NCBI GenBank assembly: GCA_029690005.1
Contig: CP121458.1
Location: 4,154,001-4,218,000, forward strand
Direction: 5' to 3'
Length of the DNA stretch: 64,000 bases
From: Prescottella defluvii
Lineage (GTDB): Bacteria > Actinomycetota > Actinomycetes > Mycobacteriales > Mycobacteriaceae
Shown here: positions 1 to 9,230 of the stretch, one piece after another
How the letters are laid out: the number at the start of each line of letters is the position of its first letter
Numbering within the stretch: position 1 is the stretch's first letter
The notes under the pieces: generated by a model
The model's input: the letters and a program-made list of their open reading frames with translations, nothing else
The model's database searches: none
Told to the model about the DNA's origin: nothing
Made by a program: the position numbers and the translations under genes

Positions 1-1299
1 GCGTCGATACGGACCGACCACCGAAGCGGCGAACGGGCGCTGCAACAGCACCCGGGCGACTTCCCGGACCTCGTCGGTGGTGACCTCGTCGATTCGCGCG
101 AGCGTCTCCGAGACCGACTGGTGGTTGCCGTAGTTCAGCTCGCTCCGGCCGATCCGCGTCATCCGCGACCCGGAGTCCTCGAGCCCCAGGACCAGGGAAC
201 CGCGCAGCGATCCCTTCGCCCGGGCACACTCGGCATCGGTGATGCCTGTCGGAGGCGACGTTGGCGAGCACCTCGCGGATCAGGGTGGCGACCTCGCCGA
301 GGTTCTCGGGCTGACATCCCGCGTAGACGGAAAACGCGCCGGTGTCGGCGAACGTGTCCACCCCGGAATAGACCGAGTACGCCAGGCCCCGCTCCTCCCG
401 GATCTCCTGGAACAGACGGGAACTCAGACCGCCACCGACCGCGGCGTTGAGGACCGACAGCGGCCAGCGGTGTCCCTCGTGTCGGCCGAATGCCCGGACG
501 CCGAGCGCCAGATGCGCCTGCTCGCTGTCCCGCTTGGTCAGGCTCAACGTCGGCGCCGTCCGCAGCCGGATCGCGCCCTCGCGTCGCGGTGCGGGCTCGG
601 TGTCACGGTCGAGATGGCCCGCGAACGCCCGCCGGACCAGTTCCACCGTGTGCTCGTGCTCGACGTTGCCGGCGACCGCGACCACCATCCGGTCCGGGGT
701 ATAGCGGCGCACGTGGAAGGAGTGCAACTGGGTACGGGTCATCGACTCGATCGAATCGATGCTCCCGATCACCGGGCGGCCCACGGGATGGTCACCGAAC
801 AGCGCGGTGAGGAACGCGTCGCCCAGCAGGTCCTCCGGGTCGTCGTCGCGCATCGAGATCTCCTCGAGCACGACCTGGCGTTCGACGTCGACGTCGACGG
901 AACGGCAACGACCGCGCAGCACCACATCGCTGACGAGGTCCACCGCGAGTGGCAGGTCGTCGTCGAGGACGTGCGCGTAGAAGCACGTGTGTTCCTTCGA
1001 GGTGAAGGCGTTGAGTTCACCGCCGACGCCGTCCATCACCTGAGCGATGTCGAGCGCGGACCGGGTGGGGGTGGACTTGAACAGCAGGTGCTCGAGGAAG
1101 TGCGCGGCACCCGCGACGGTGGGCTGCTCGTCGCGCGAACCGACGCCCACCCAGACGCCGACCGAGGCCGAGCGCACACCGGGCACGCGTTCGGTCACCA
1201 CCCGGAGACCACCGGGAAGCGTGGTGCGCTGCACACCGGTGCGGGATGCGTATCGAGTGCGGAGCCGCGGTGGGGCTTCTCGCGGAGGGATTGAGCCAT
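1..1299 (-). CDS. pepR: M16 family zinc peptidase PepR, 3' end outside window
   Basis: Zinc metallopeptidase of the M16 (pitrilysin/processing-peptidase) family, closely matching mycobacterial PepR (Rv2782c). The inverted zinc motif HFLEH is present, followed by the family segment VLEEISMRDDDPED that carries the third zinc ligand region; later the conserved GGGLSSRLFQE stretch is seen. The gene runs off the left edge of the window. The ATG at 1299 has an AAGGA about 12 bases upstream, but the family frame starts only about 25 codons further in, so an indel lies between about 1220 and 1295. A second frame break is near 248, where SDGITDAECARAKGS-type sequence resumes one base out of frame. It lies downstream of pnp on the same strand, separated by a strong hairpin, as in mycobacteria. 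The physiological substrate is not established from sequence. Confidence 0.88.
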
Positions 1300-1356
1300 G
1301 TGGCGGTTCATTTTTCCTTGCGTTGAACGTCGACTCACGATACACCGGGACAAAGC

Positions 1357-1391
1357 CCCGGCCCCGCACGGACGAACCGTGCGGGGCCGGG
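1357..1391 (-). terminator. Perfect 15-bp hairpin after pnp
   Basis: CCCGGCCCCGCACGG (1357-1371) is exactly complementary to 1377-1391, with a 5-base loop ACGAA. It lies between the pnp stop (1415) and the pepR start (1299). No U-tract follows, which is usual for actinobacterial terminators. It may end pnp transcripts or protect their 3' end; pepR could still be reached by read-through. Confidence 0.75.
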
Positions 1392-1414
1392 AACGGGTGG
1401 TACCGAGCGGCGAA

Positions 1415-3673
1415 CTACTCCGCAGCGGGCTCCGAGCCCGACTCGGCGGAAGCGCCCGCCGCGTCGTCCTCGACCGGGATCAGCGAGATCTTGCCGCGGT
1501 TGTCGATGTCCGCGATCTCGACGCGGATCTTGCCGCCGACGTTGACGACGTCCTCGACCTTGGCGATGCGCTTGCCGTTGCCCAGCTTCGAGATGTGCAC
1601 CAGTCCGTCGCGGCCCGGGAGCAGCGAGACGAACGCACCGAAGGCCGTGGTCTTGACGACCGTGCCGAGGAAGCGCTCGCCCACCTTGGGCAGCTGGGGG
1701 TTGGCGATGGCGTTGATCTTGTCGATCGCGGCCTGCGCGGACGGGCCGTCCGCCGCACCGACGTACACCGTGCCGTCATCCTCGATGGAGATGTTGGCAC
1801 CGGTCTCCTCGGTGATCGAGTTGATCATCTTGCCCTTGGGGCCGATGACCTCGCCGATCTTGTCCACGGGGACCTTGATGGTGGTGATGCGCGGCGCGTA
1901 CGGGCTCATCTCGTCCGGGCTCTCGATCGCCTCGGCCATGACCTCGAGGATCGTGGTGCGGGCGTCGTGCGCCTGGCTCAGCGCGCCGGCCAGCACCTGC
2001 GACGGGATGCCGTCGAGCTTGGTGTCGAGCTGCAGGGCCGTCACGAAGTTCTTCGTGCCGGCGACCTTGAAGTCCATGTCACCGAAGGCATCCTCGGCGC
2101 CGAGGATGTCGGTCAGCGCGACGTAACGGGTCTCGCCGTCGACCTCGTCGGAGACCAGGCCCATGGCGATGCCGGCGACCGGAGCCTTCAGCGGCACACC
2201 GGCATTCAGCAGCGACAGGGTCGAGGCGCACACCGAGCCCATCGAGGTGGAACCGTTGGAGCCCAACGCCTCCGAGACCTGACGGATCGCGTACGGGAAC
2301 TCTTCCTGGCTCGGCAGCACCGGCACGAGGGCGCGCTCGGCGAGAGCGCCGTGGCCGATCTCGCGGCGCTTCGGCGAACCGACGCGGCCCGTCTCACCGG
2401 TGGAGTACGGCGGGAAGTTGTAGTGGTGCATGTAACGCTTGCTGGTCTCGGGGCCCAGCGAGTCGATCTGCTGCGCCATCTTGACCATGTCGAGGGTGGT
2501 GACGCCCATGATCTGGGTCTCGCCACGCTCGAACAGTGCCGAACCGTGTGCACGCGGGATCACGGCGACCTCGGCGGACAGCGACCGGATGTCGGTGATG
2601 CCACGGCCGTCGATGCGGAACTGGTCGCGCAGGATGCGCTGGCGCACAAGCTTCTTCGTCAGCGAGCGGAACGCTGCGCCGATCTCCTTCTCGCGACCCT
2701 CGAACTGCGGGGCGACCTGCTCGAGCACCTCGACCTTGACCTCGTCGGTCTTGTCGTCGCGCTCCTGCTTGCCGGCGATCGACAGCGCGGCCGACAGCTT
2801 CTCGGTGGCGGCGGCCTCGACCGCGGCGTACACGTCGTCCTGGTAGGCCGGGAAGACCGGGTACTCACCGGTGGGCTTGGCAGCCTTCTCGGCGAGCGAC
2901 TGCTGCGCGGCGCACAGGCTCGCGATGAACGGCTTGGCAGCCTCGAGGCCCTCGGCCACGATCGCCTCGGTCGGAGCCTGCGCGCCGCCGTCGATCAGGC
3001 TGATGACGTTCTCGGTGGCCTCGGCCTCGACCATCATGATGGCGACGTCACCGGACTCGACGACGCGACCCGCGACGACCATGTCGAAGACGGCACCCTC
3101 GAGCTGCTCGACGGTCGGGAACGCGACCCACTGGCCCTTCTTGTTCTCGTCCGACGTGATGAGCGCGACGCGCACGCCACCGACGGGGCCGGAGAACGGC
3201 AGACCGGCGATCTGGGTGGACGCGGACGCGGCGTTGATCGCGACGACGTCGTACAGATCCTTGGGATCGAGGCTCAGGACCGTGACGACGACCTGGATCT
3301 CGTTACGCAGACCGTCGACGAACGACGGACGCAGCGGCCGGTCGATCAGACGGCAGGTGAGGATCGCGTCGGTGGAGGGGCGGCCCTCACGACGGAAGAA
3401 CGAGCCGGGGATGCGGCCCGCGGCGTACATGCGCTCCTCGACGTCGACCGTCAGCGGGAAGAAGTCGAAGTGCTCCTTGGGCTGCTTGCTGGCCGTGGTG
3501 GCCGACAGCAGCATGGTCTCGTCGTCCAGGTAGGCGACGACGGAGCCGGCGGCCTGCTGCGCGAGGCGACCGGTCTCGAAACGAATGGTGCGGGTGCCGT
3601 AGCTCCCGTTGTCGATGACGGCGGAGGACTCGAACACGCCCTCTTCGACCTCGATCGCAGAATTGACTGTCAT
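1415..3673 (-). CDS. pnp: Polyribonucleotide nucleotidyltransferase (PNPase, GpsI)
   Basis: Phosphorolytic 3'-5' exoribonuclease that degrades RNA and makes tails, also called GpsI in actinobacteria. The 752-residue reading frame is intact and has the full family architecture: first RNase PH domain with the [14 protein letters not shown]-binding loop, helical linker, second RNase PH domain with [10 protein letters not shown], a KH domain at about residues 600-645 ([12 protein letters not shown]) and a C-terminal S1 domain from about 660 ([15 protein letters not shown]). I chose the ATG at 3673, which gives [12 protein letters not shown], instead of in-frame starts further upstream; it has a purine-rich leader. 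It follows rpsO on the same strand with a 272-base spacer that holds a conspicuous stem-loop, which suggests post-transcriptional control of the rpsO-pnp message. Confidence 0.97.
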   Translation of the reverse strand: MTVNSAIEVEEGVFESSAVIDNGSYGTRTIRFETGRLAQQAAGSVVAYLDDETMLLSATTASKQPKEHFDFFPLTVDVEERMYAAGRIPGSFFRREGRPSTDAILTCRLIDRPLRPSFVDGLRNEIQVVVTVLSLDPKDLYDVVAINAASASTQIAGLPFSGPVGGVRVALITSDENKKGQWVAFPTVEQLEGAVFDMVVAGRVVESGDVAIMMVEAEATENVISLIDGGAQAPTEAIVAEGLEAAKPFIASLCAAQQSLAEKAAKPTGEYPVFPAYQDDVYAAVEAAATEKLSAALSIAGKQERDDKTDEVKVEVLEQVAPQFEGREKEIGAAFRSLTKKLVRQRILRDQFRIDGRGITDIRSLSAEVAVIPRAHGSALFERGETQIMGVTTLDMVKMAQQIDSLGPETSKRYMHHYNFPPYSTGETGRVGSPKRREIGHGALAERALVPVLPSQEEFPYAIRQVSEALGSNGSTSMGSVCASTLSLLNAGVPLKAPVAGIAMGLVSDEVDGETRYVALTDILGAEDAFGDMDFKVAGTKNFVTALQLDTKLDGIPSQVLAGALSQAHDARTTILEVMAEAIESPDEMSPYAPRITTIKVPVDKIGEVIGPKGKMINSITEETGANISIEDDGTVYVGAADGPSAQAAIDKINAIANPQLPKVGERFLGTVVKTTAFGAFVSLLPGRDGLVHISKLGNGKRIAKVEDVVNVGGKIRVEIADIDNRGKISLIPVEDDAAGASAESGSEPAAE

Positions 3674-3864
3674 TGCTTTTCTTCTCTTCCCTCTCGTCTT
3701 TTGCCGTACCCGCACGGGCGCCACGACCCTCCTGGTCGCGGCTGCGCTCCCCTCACAGGGCGGAGGCGGCCGTCGATCGAAGCCTGCCGGACTACATCCG
3801 GAGGGCCACTACCGAAGACCGACGCCACAACTGTCGGGGCGGGCGGCGGTGGTGTTGCAAACAC

Positions 3865-3910
3865 CGATAGCCAACGAGGCTCAGTCTAAGCATTGCCTCG
3901 CTGGCTATCG
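3865..3910 (-). promoter_or_regulatory. 16-bp stem-loop in rpsO-pnp spacer
   Basis: CGATAGCCAACGAGGC (3865-3880) pairs with GCCTCGCTGGCTATCG (3895-3910) around a 14-base loop. On the plus strand there is one A-C mismatch; in the minus-strand transcript, the direction of rpsO and pnp, the same position becomes a G-U wobble, so the RNA stem is continuous. In E. coli the equivalent spacer carries the RNase III site through which PNPase controls its own synthesis. A similar role, or attenuation before pnp, is inferred. Confidence 0.7.
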
Positions 3911-3945
3911 ATGAGGTCGGCGAAGTGACTCGCCGTGAGCGCGTC

Positions 3946-4215
3946 TTATCGGCGCAGGCCCAGACGCTCGATGAGCGAGCGGTAGCGGGCGATGTCGACC
4001 TTCTGCACGTACTTCAGCAGACGACGACGGCGTCCGACCAGCAGCAGCAGGCCACGACGCGAGTGGTGGTCGTGCTTGTGCTGCTTCAGGTGCTCGGTGA
4101 GATCGACGATGCGCTTGGTGAGCATGGCCACCTGCGCCTCCGGCGAACCGGTGTCGGTCTCGTGCAGTCCGTACTCGCCGAGGATCTGCTTCTTCTGCTC
4201 GGTGGTCAATGCCAC
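3946..4215 (-). CDS. rpsO: 30S ribosomal protein S15
   Basis: Primary 16S rRNA-binding protein of the small subunit, 89 residues, the usual length. Family signatures include [33 protein letters not shown] and the C-terminal [12 protein letters not shown]. The start is GTG at 4215 (VALTTEQKK), supported by AGGAG eight bases upstream; the same frame is open much further upstream but without S15 similarity. It lies between ribF (upstream) and pnp (downstream), the conserved actinobacterial order. Confidence 0.97.
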   Translation of the reverse strand: MALTTEQKKQILGEYGLHETDTGSPEAQVAMLTKRIVDLTEHLKQHKHDHHSRRGLLLLVGRRRRLLKYVQKVDIARYRSLIERLGLRR

Positions 4216-4255
4216 TTGGTGCACTCCTGTAACTGACGTCCGCGTGAATGGAAAT

Positions 4256-4285
4256 CGGAGGCTCCGGTCAGAACCGGACACTCCG
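4256..4285 (-). terminator. Possible hairpin between ribF and rpsO
   Basis: CGGAG (4256-4260) pairs with CTCCG (4281-4285) and TCCGGT (4263-4268) pairs with ACCGGA (4273-4278), giving an 11-bp stem with a 2x2 internal loop and a 4-base apical loop. It lies between the ribF stop and the rpsO start. It could be a weak terminator or a leader structure of rpsO; no U-run is visible. Confidence 0.4.
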
Positions 4286-4351
4286 ACGGGCGTGGCCGCC
4301 GCGAACCGCAGCACACACCAGCGGGAAATCGCACCAGGCGTCCCGCCGCGC

Positions 4352-5360
4352 TCAGTCTCCGGCGGCCTCGGCGGCCGGTGAGGTCTCCGAAGCCGCTGCG
4401 TCCTCGGCGAGGATCTTCCGCGCCTTCTCCGCGTCGCGTCCCATCTCCTCGATGAGTGCGTCGACCGAATCGAACTTCTCCATGCCGCGCACTCGCTCGA
4501 CGAAGTCCACCGCGACGTGCTGGCCGTAGAGGTCGGCTTCCCGGTCGAGCACGAACGCCTCGACGGTGCGGGTCCGGCCGGAGAACGTCGGGTTGGTTCC
4601 GACGGACACCGCCGCTTTGTAGCGCTGCCCCGGCTCCAACGACCCCTCCACCGGGCCCGGACCGAGCACCGTGAACCACGCCGCGTACACCCCGTCCGCG
4701 GGAATCGCCGAGTAGATCGGCGGCGCGATGTTCGCGGTCGGGAAGCCCAGGCCGCGGCCGCGTCCGTCGCCGTGGACGACGACGCCCTCGACGCGGTGCG
4801 GGCGCCCGAGCGCCTCCGCGGCCGCCGCGACATCGCCGGCGTCCACGCACGAACGGATGTACGTCGACGAGAACGTCACCGCGTGCTCGGCGAGCAGATC
4901 GACGCCGTCGACAGCGAATCCGAACCGAGCGCCCGTCTCCCGCAGCAGATCCACGTTGCCGGCCGCCTTACGACCGAACGTGAAGTTCTCGCCGACGACG
5001 ACCTCCGCGACGTGGAGACGCTCGACCAGGATCTCGTGCACGTAACGCTCCGGCGAGAGCTTCATGAACTCGGTCGTGAACGGCATGACGCAGAAGACGT
5101 CGATACCCAGCTCCTCGACCAGCTCGGCGCGCCGCGGCAACGTCGTCAGCTGAGCGGGGTGGCTGCCCGGGCGCACCACCTCGGCCGGGTGCGGATCGAA
5201 TGTCATGAGAACACTGGGGATTCCACGCTCGCGAGCGGCGTCGACCGCCCTTCGAGATCAGCTGCGCGTGCCCACGATGCACGCCGTCGAAAACGCCGAT
5301 CGTCAGGACGCAACGCCCCCAGTCCGCCGGCACATCGTCCAGACCTCGCCATCTCTGCAC
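4352..5360 (-). CDS. ribF: Bifunctional riboflavin kinase / FAD synthetase
   Basis: Makes FMN from riboflavin and FAD from FMN. The N-terminal adenylyltransferase part shows [16 protein letters not shown], the nucleotide-binding signature, and MTFDPHP; the flavokinase part shows [14 protein letters not shown] and VGTNPTF. The start GTG at 5360 gives [17 protein letters not shown], which matches mycobacterial RibF (Rv2786c). One frame break lies near 5251, where the frame shifts by one base between GHAQLIS and [15 protein letters not shown]. Downstream genes on the same strand are rpsO and pnp. About 117 bases separate it from the divergent mntR. Confidence 0.94.
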
Positions 5361-5477
5361 AGGTGGCAGCCTACGGCCACGACAGACACCGGTCACGCCC
5401 GGGACGGACAAGCAGGCACAGTCGCGGCGCCGGGAGTTGATGTGTGTCCTGAGTGACGGTTGCCTAAGCTCGTAAGC

Positions 5478-6194
5478 GTGGCCACTCAGAAGTCAGACGT
5501 GAATGCCCCGAGCGAGGTGCCCCGCCCGGAGACCCTGTCGTCGGTGGCGCAGGACTACCTCAAGGTCATCTGGACGGTCCAGGAGTGGTCCCGCGAACGC
5601 GTCTCCACCAAGCTGCTCTCCGAGCGGATCGGCGTGTCGGCGTCCACCGTCTCCGAGGCCATCCGCAAGCTCTCCGACCAGGGGCTCGTCGACCACGCCC
5701 GGTACGGGTCGATCGCGCTCACGGACGCCGGCCGATCCGCCGCGGTGTCGATGGTGCGCCGCCACCGACTGATCGAGACGTTCCTGGTGAACGAGCTCGG
5801 CTACGGGTGGGACGAGGTCCACGACGAGGCCGAGGTGCTCGAGCACGCCGTCTCCGATCGCATGATCGACCGTATGGACGCCAAGCTCGGGTTCCCCGAA
5901 CGCGACCCCCACGGCGATCCGATCCCCGCGGCGGACGGCTCGGTTCCGACGCCGCCGGCTCGGCAGCTCAGCGATTTCCAGGACGGCGATTCGGGGCGCG
6001 TCGCCCGCATCTCGGACGCCGATCCGGCGATGCTGCGGTACTTCGACTCGGTGGGCATCGCACTCGACACGGACATCACGGTCGTCGAACGGCGCGACTA
6101 TGCGGGCACCGTGTCGATCCGGCTCGGCGCCGATCCGGACGCCGGCACGGTCGACCTCGGCAACCCTGCCGCACAGGCGATCTGGCTCGTCTAG
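5478..6194 (+). CDS. mntR: DtxR-family manganese-type metalloregulator MntR
   Basis: Metal-dependent repressor with an N-terminal winged helix (LLSERIGVSASTVSEAIRKL), dimerisation/metal domain and C-terminal SH3-like domain; 238 residues from GTG 5478. Counting from that start, the predicted ligands are D26, H96, E100, H115, E119, E122 and H123. The DtxR iron-type residues equivalent to Met10 and Cys102 are Asp and Glu here, the combination seen in B. subtilis MntR (D8, E99), so Mn(II) rather than Fe(II) sensing is inferred. It is the positional equivalent of Rv2788 (sirR/mntR) next to ribF. An in-frame TTG at 5460 is an alternative start. The bases just upstream (TTGCCTAAGCTCGTAAGC) resemble a DtxR-type half site and may be self-regulatory. 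Confidence 0.93.
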   Translation: MATQKSDVNAPSEVPRPETLSSVAQDYLKVIWTVQEWSRERVSTKLLSERIGVSASTVSEAIRKLSDQGLVDHARYGSIALTDAGRSAAVSMVRRHRLIETFLVNELGYGWDEVHDEAEVLEHAVSDRMIDRMDAKLGFPERDPHGDPIPAADGSVPTPPARQLSDFQDGDSGRVARISDADPAMLRYFDSVGIALDTDITVVERRDYAGTVSIRLGADPDAGTVDLGNPAAQAIWLV

Positions 6195-6240
6195 GCTCGG
6201 GCGCACCCGGACTTCCGGGCCCGACGAATCGAGGCAGGCC

Positions 6241-6651
6241 ATGAGCGCAGCCGTTCGACGCATCGCAGGATTCACCGCCGCGGCGTGCGCCGCAGCCACA
6301 GTCGCGGTTGCCGGCGCCGGGGTCGCGACCGCCGACGAGTGGCCGCCGATGCCGGAGGGACCGAGCGCCGTCGGGCCGGCCGAATACTACGGCTTCCTCA
6401 CGCCGACGGACCTCGACTACTGGAACCCGTTCGTCAGCAGCAACCGCCTGACGTCGCCGTTCGGTACCAGCACCCGCATCGTGTGCACCGGTTTCCACGG
6501 CGTCCTGCTGAACTGCTGGCAGGCCGATCTGCAGGGCAATCCGCACAAGTTGGTCCAGCTGCCGCTCGACTTCCCGGGCTCGACGGGCTCGTACCAGCCC
6601 GGCGGCGGACCGGGGCATTTCGTCTACCCGGACCTGCTCCCCGGGAGCTGA
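6241..6651 (+). CDS. Small secreted protein of unknown function
   Basis: A 136-residue protein with a Sec-type signal peptide of about 31 residues (basic start, alanine-rich core, cleavage likely at ATA-DEW). The mature part is about 105 residues, with two cysteines (IVCTGFHGVLLNCWQ) that could form a disulfide, and is rich in aromatic residues and proline. I do not recognise a family. It starts 46 bases after mntR with GAGGCAGG as ribosome-binding site, so it may be co-transcribed with the regulator. It converges on truB, whose stop is 5 bases away. Confidence 0.8.
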   Translation: MSAAVRRIAGFTAAACAAATVAVAGAGVATADEWPPMPEGPSAVGPAEYYGFLTPTDLDYWNPFVSSNRLTSPFGTSTRIVCTGFHGVLLNCWQADLQGNPHKLVQLPLDFPGSTGSYQPGGGPGHFVYPDLLPGS

Positions 6652-6655
6652 CGCG

Positions 6656-7592
6656 CTAGCGCAGCGTCGCCGGCCGCACCACCATCACCGAGCTGGCACG
6701 CTTGCCGCGTTCCTGGATCAGCGCGATCGTGTGCCCGCTCGGGTCGATCGCCGCGTAGATCTCCTTGCGGCCGATCGGTTCGAGCCAGCGTCCCTGGCTG
6801 ATCGACTCGGCCTCGTCGGCGCTGATCTGCCGGTGCGGGAACGCGGTCTGGGCGGCCTGGTCGATGTCGAGGCTGACGTCGGGATTCTCGGCGAGCTGCT
6901 CGAGGGTGCGGGCGTGTTCGAGGGTGAACGGGCCGACGGCGGTGCGACGCAACGCCGTCAGGTGACCACCGACGCCGAGCACCGCACCGAGATCGCGTGC
7001 GAGGGCACGGATGTACGTGCCGGACGAGCAGTCCACCTCCACATCGAGGTCCACGAACGCCGGGGCATCCGCACCGTCGTCGCTCTGCACGTCACGGCGC
7101 GCCAGGACGTCGAAGCGGGAGACGGTGACCGGCCGCGCGGCCAGCTTCACTTCCTCCCGTCCCGGACCATCGCGTGCGCGCGTTTGCCGTCGACCTTGAT
7201 CGCGCTCACCGTCGCCGGCACCTGCTGGATGTCGCCGGTGAGCCGGGCGATCTCCGCCGCGATCTGCTCGTCGGTGATCCCGACGCGCCGGTCAATGCGA
7301 GGGTCTCCCCCTCGGCGTCGTCGGTGCTCGTGCTCTGTCCGAGGCGGATGGTGGCGCTGTACGACTTGGTGGTCAGCGCCAGCAGGCCCAACAGCTTGGT
7401 CGCCCGCTCGACACCGAGAATCAGCACCCCGGTCGCCATCGGGTCGAGGGTGCCGGCGTGCCCCACCTTCCGGGTGTTCAGCAGCTTCCGGCACCGGGAG
7501 ACGACGTCGTGGCTGGTCATCCCGGCGTCCTTGTCGACGATCAGCAGACCGGCGCCGACGAGACCGGAGGACGGTTTTTCAGACTTGGGCAC
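6656..7592 (-). CDS. truB: tRNA pseudouridine(55) synthase
   Basis: Isomerises U55 in the T-loop of tRNA. Seen: [16 protein letters not shown], the catalytic segment [16 protein letters not shown] with the catalytic Asp, [11 protein letters not shown] and [15 protein letters not shown]. Two single-base deletions break the frame, near 7293 (after EGETLALTG) and near 7149 (VRDG to [10 protein letters not shown]); corrected, the product is about 312 residues, close to mycobacterial TruB (Rv2793c). The ATG at 7592 gives [15 protein letters not shown]. It follows pptT on the same strand with a 25-base gap. Confidence 0.94.
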
Positions 7593-7617
7593 GTGATCCG
7601 ATTCTGCCAGCCGCCGG

Positions 7618-8289
7618 TCAGCTGACCGAAATTGCAGTGACGATGAGGCCGTCAGAGACCAGCCAGCGGCCGTCGAAGCTCGCCAGCGGGGCTCCGCCGT
7701 CGGTGGTGTCGCCGGGCACGAGCAGGCGCGAGTGGAAGGTGCCCGTCATCCCGTCGGCGGTCTCGGTGCCGTCGTCGAACGTGATGTGGGCGTCCTCGAA
7801 GCCGAGCCAGCGGCCGGTGAGCGGGAACCACGCCTTGTAGGTCGTCTCCTTGGCGCAGAACAGCAATCGGTCCCAGTGCACCGCAGCGGGTTCGACCGCG
7901 GCGAGCCACTCCCGCTCCTCGGGCAGGCTGACGGCGTCGAGCACACCGTTGGGCAGCGGGCCGTTCGGCTCGGCGTCGATGCCGACCGAGCGCACCTGCA
8001 TCGCGTAGCCGAGCACCGCGGCGCGGTAGCCGTCGCAGTGCGTCAGGCTCCCCACGACTCCACGGGGCCAGGCGGGAGATCCCTTGTCTCCCCGCAGGAT
8101 CGGGCCAGGCTCCACTCCGAGGTCCGCCATCGCCACCCTGGCGCAGTGTCGGGCACCGATGAACTCGCGGCGACGTTTCTCGACCGCGCGGGCGATCAGC
8201 GACTCCTCCTGCGGATGCGGCTGCAGTCCCGGCGGGTCCTCGAACAACTCGGCCGAAGCCACACCGGTGGGCAGAATGCTCTCGATCAA
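7618..8289 (-). CDS. pptT: 4'-phosphopantetheinyl transferase PptT
   Basis: Transfers the phosphopantetheine arm of CoA to carrier domains of type I FAS, polyketide and peptide synthases, including those for mycolic acids. The 223-residue frame is intact. Metal-binding residues D105 and E107 lie in [10 protein letters not shown] and the second motif is [11 protein letters not shown] (E148, K152), the Sfp/EntD-class signature. The sequence resembles PptT (Rv2794c) throughout. It is 13 bases downstream of pptH on the same strand; in mycobacteria these two act in opposition on carrier proteins. Confidence 0.95.
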   Translation of the reverse strand: MIESILPTGVASAELFEDPPGLQPHPQEESLIARAVEKRRREFIGARHCARVAMADLGVEPGPILRGDKGSPAWPRGVVGSLTHCDGYRAAVLGYAMQVRSVGIDAEPNGPLPNGVLDAVSLPEEREWLAAVEPAAVHWDRLLFCAKETTYKAWFPLTGRWLGFEDAHITFDDGTETADGMTGTFHSRLLVPGDTTDGGAPLASFDGRWLVSDGLIVTAISVS

Positions 8290-8302
8290 TCCGACTCCCC
8301 TG

Positions 8303-9226
8303 TCATCGCTGCGCCCTCATGCGCTCGTACTCGGCTTCCTGCTCCGCGGTGATCCTGAAGCGTCCCCCGAACTTGTTGAGCGTGCCGGGCGCGTACTCGG
8401 GCACCGGCAGGATCTGCCGGAGCAGCTTGTCCGGAAGCCCGCGCCGCTGCCACTCCCGCGGGTAGCCGATCGACACTTCCTCGAACCGCACGCCGTCGTA
8501 GTAGGTGGTGCGTGGGATGTGGAGATGCCCGTAGACGCAGCACGCCGCGTTGTAGCGGGTGTGCCAGTCCGCGGTCTCCACGGTGCCGCACCACAGCGCG
8601 AACTCCGGGTAGTACAGGACCTCGGTGGGCTGACGGACCAGCGGAAAGTGGTTGATCAAGACGGTCGGGATCGACAGGTCGAGCGCGTCGAGTCGCTTCC
8701 GGGTCTCCTCGAGGCGCGCGCGGCACCAGGCGTCGCGGGTGGCGTACGGCTCCGACGACAGCAGGAACTCGTCGGTGGCGACGACGTTCTTGTCCCGCGC
8801 GATCCGCAACCCGTCGGCCTTGTCGATCGCCCCGTTGGGCAAGAACGTGTAGTCGTCGAGCAGGAACATCGGGACGATCGTGGCGGGGCCGCCTTCGCCC
8901 TCCCAGACCGGATACGGGTCCTCGGGAGTGAGCACGCCGATCTCACGGCACATGTCGACCAGGTAGTCGTACCGCGCCTTGCCGTGCATCTGGACGGGGT
9001 CCTTCGCGGTGGTCCACAGCTCGTGGTTGCCCGGCACCCAGATCACCTTCGCGAAGCGGCTCTTGAGCAGCGTCAGCGCCCACCGGATGTCGTCGGCCTT
9101 CTCCGACACGTCGCCCGCGACGATCAGCCAGTCGTCGGGCGAGTCCGGGAAGATCTCCTCGGTGATCGGCCGATTACCCCGGTGCCCGACGTGCGTGTCG
9201 CTCACCGCCATCAACTTGCCTGCCAC
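8303..9226 (-). CDS. pptH: Metallophosphoesterase, PptH-type phosphopantetheinyl hydrolase
   Basis: Calcineurin-like metallophosphoesterase of 307 residues with all core motifs: DTHVGH, GDVSEKAD, GNHELW, INHFPL and GHLHIPRT. Equivalent by sequence and position to M. tuberculosis Rv2795c, named PptH because it removes phosphopantetheine from carrier proteins, opposing PptT. That activity is inferred here from orthology and adjacency. It lies 13 bases upstream of pptT and 4 bases after the MATE transporter stop, so one transcription unit is likely. Confidence 0.9.
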   Translation of the reverse strand: MAGKLMAVSDTHVGHRGNRPITEEIFPDSPDDWLIVAGDVSEKADDIRWALTLLKSRFAKVIWVPGNHELWTTAKDPVQMHGKARYDYLVDMCREIGVLTPEDPYPVWEGEGGPATIVPMFLLDDYTFLPNGAIDKADGLRIARDKNVVATDEFLLSSEPYATRDAWCRARLEETRKRLDALDLSIPTVLINHFPLVRQPTEVLYYPEFALWCGTVETADWHTRYNAACCVYGHLHIPRTTYYDGVRFEEVSIGYPREWQRRGLPDKLLRQILPVPEYAPGTLNKFGGRFRITAEQEAEYERMRAQR

Positions 9227-9230
9227 ACCC

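Noticed and set aside
1298-3889. An 863-codon open frame on the plus strand, opposite pnp
   Set aside because: It mirrors the intact PNPase gene codon by codon; high-GC third positions leave the antisense frame free of stops. Its translation is low-complexity Arg/Asp/Leu/Val with no family motif.
5445-5478. TTGCCTAAGCTCGTAAGC as a defined MntR operator
   Set aside because: Only a weak half-site resemblance; too little to list as a separate feature without binding data or a second copy.
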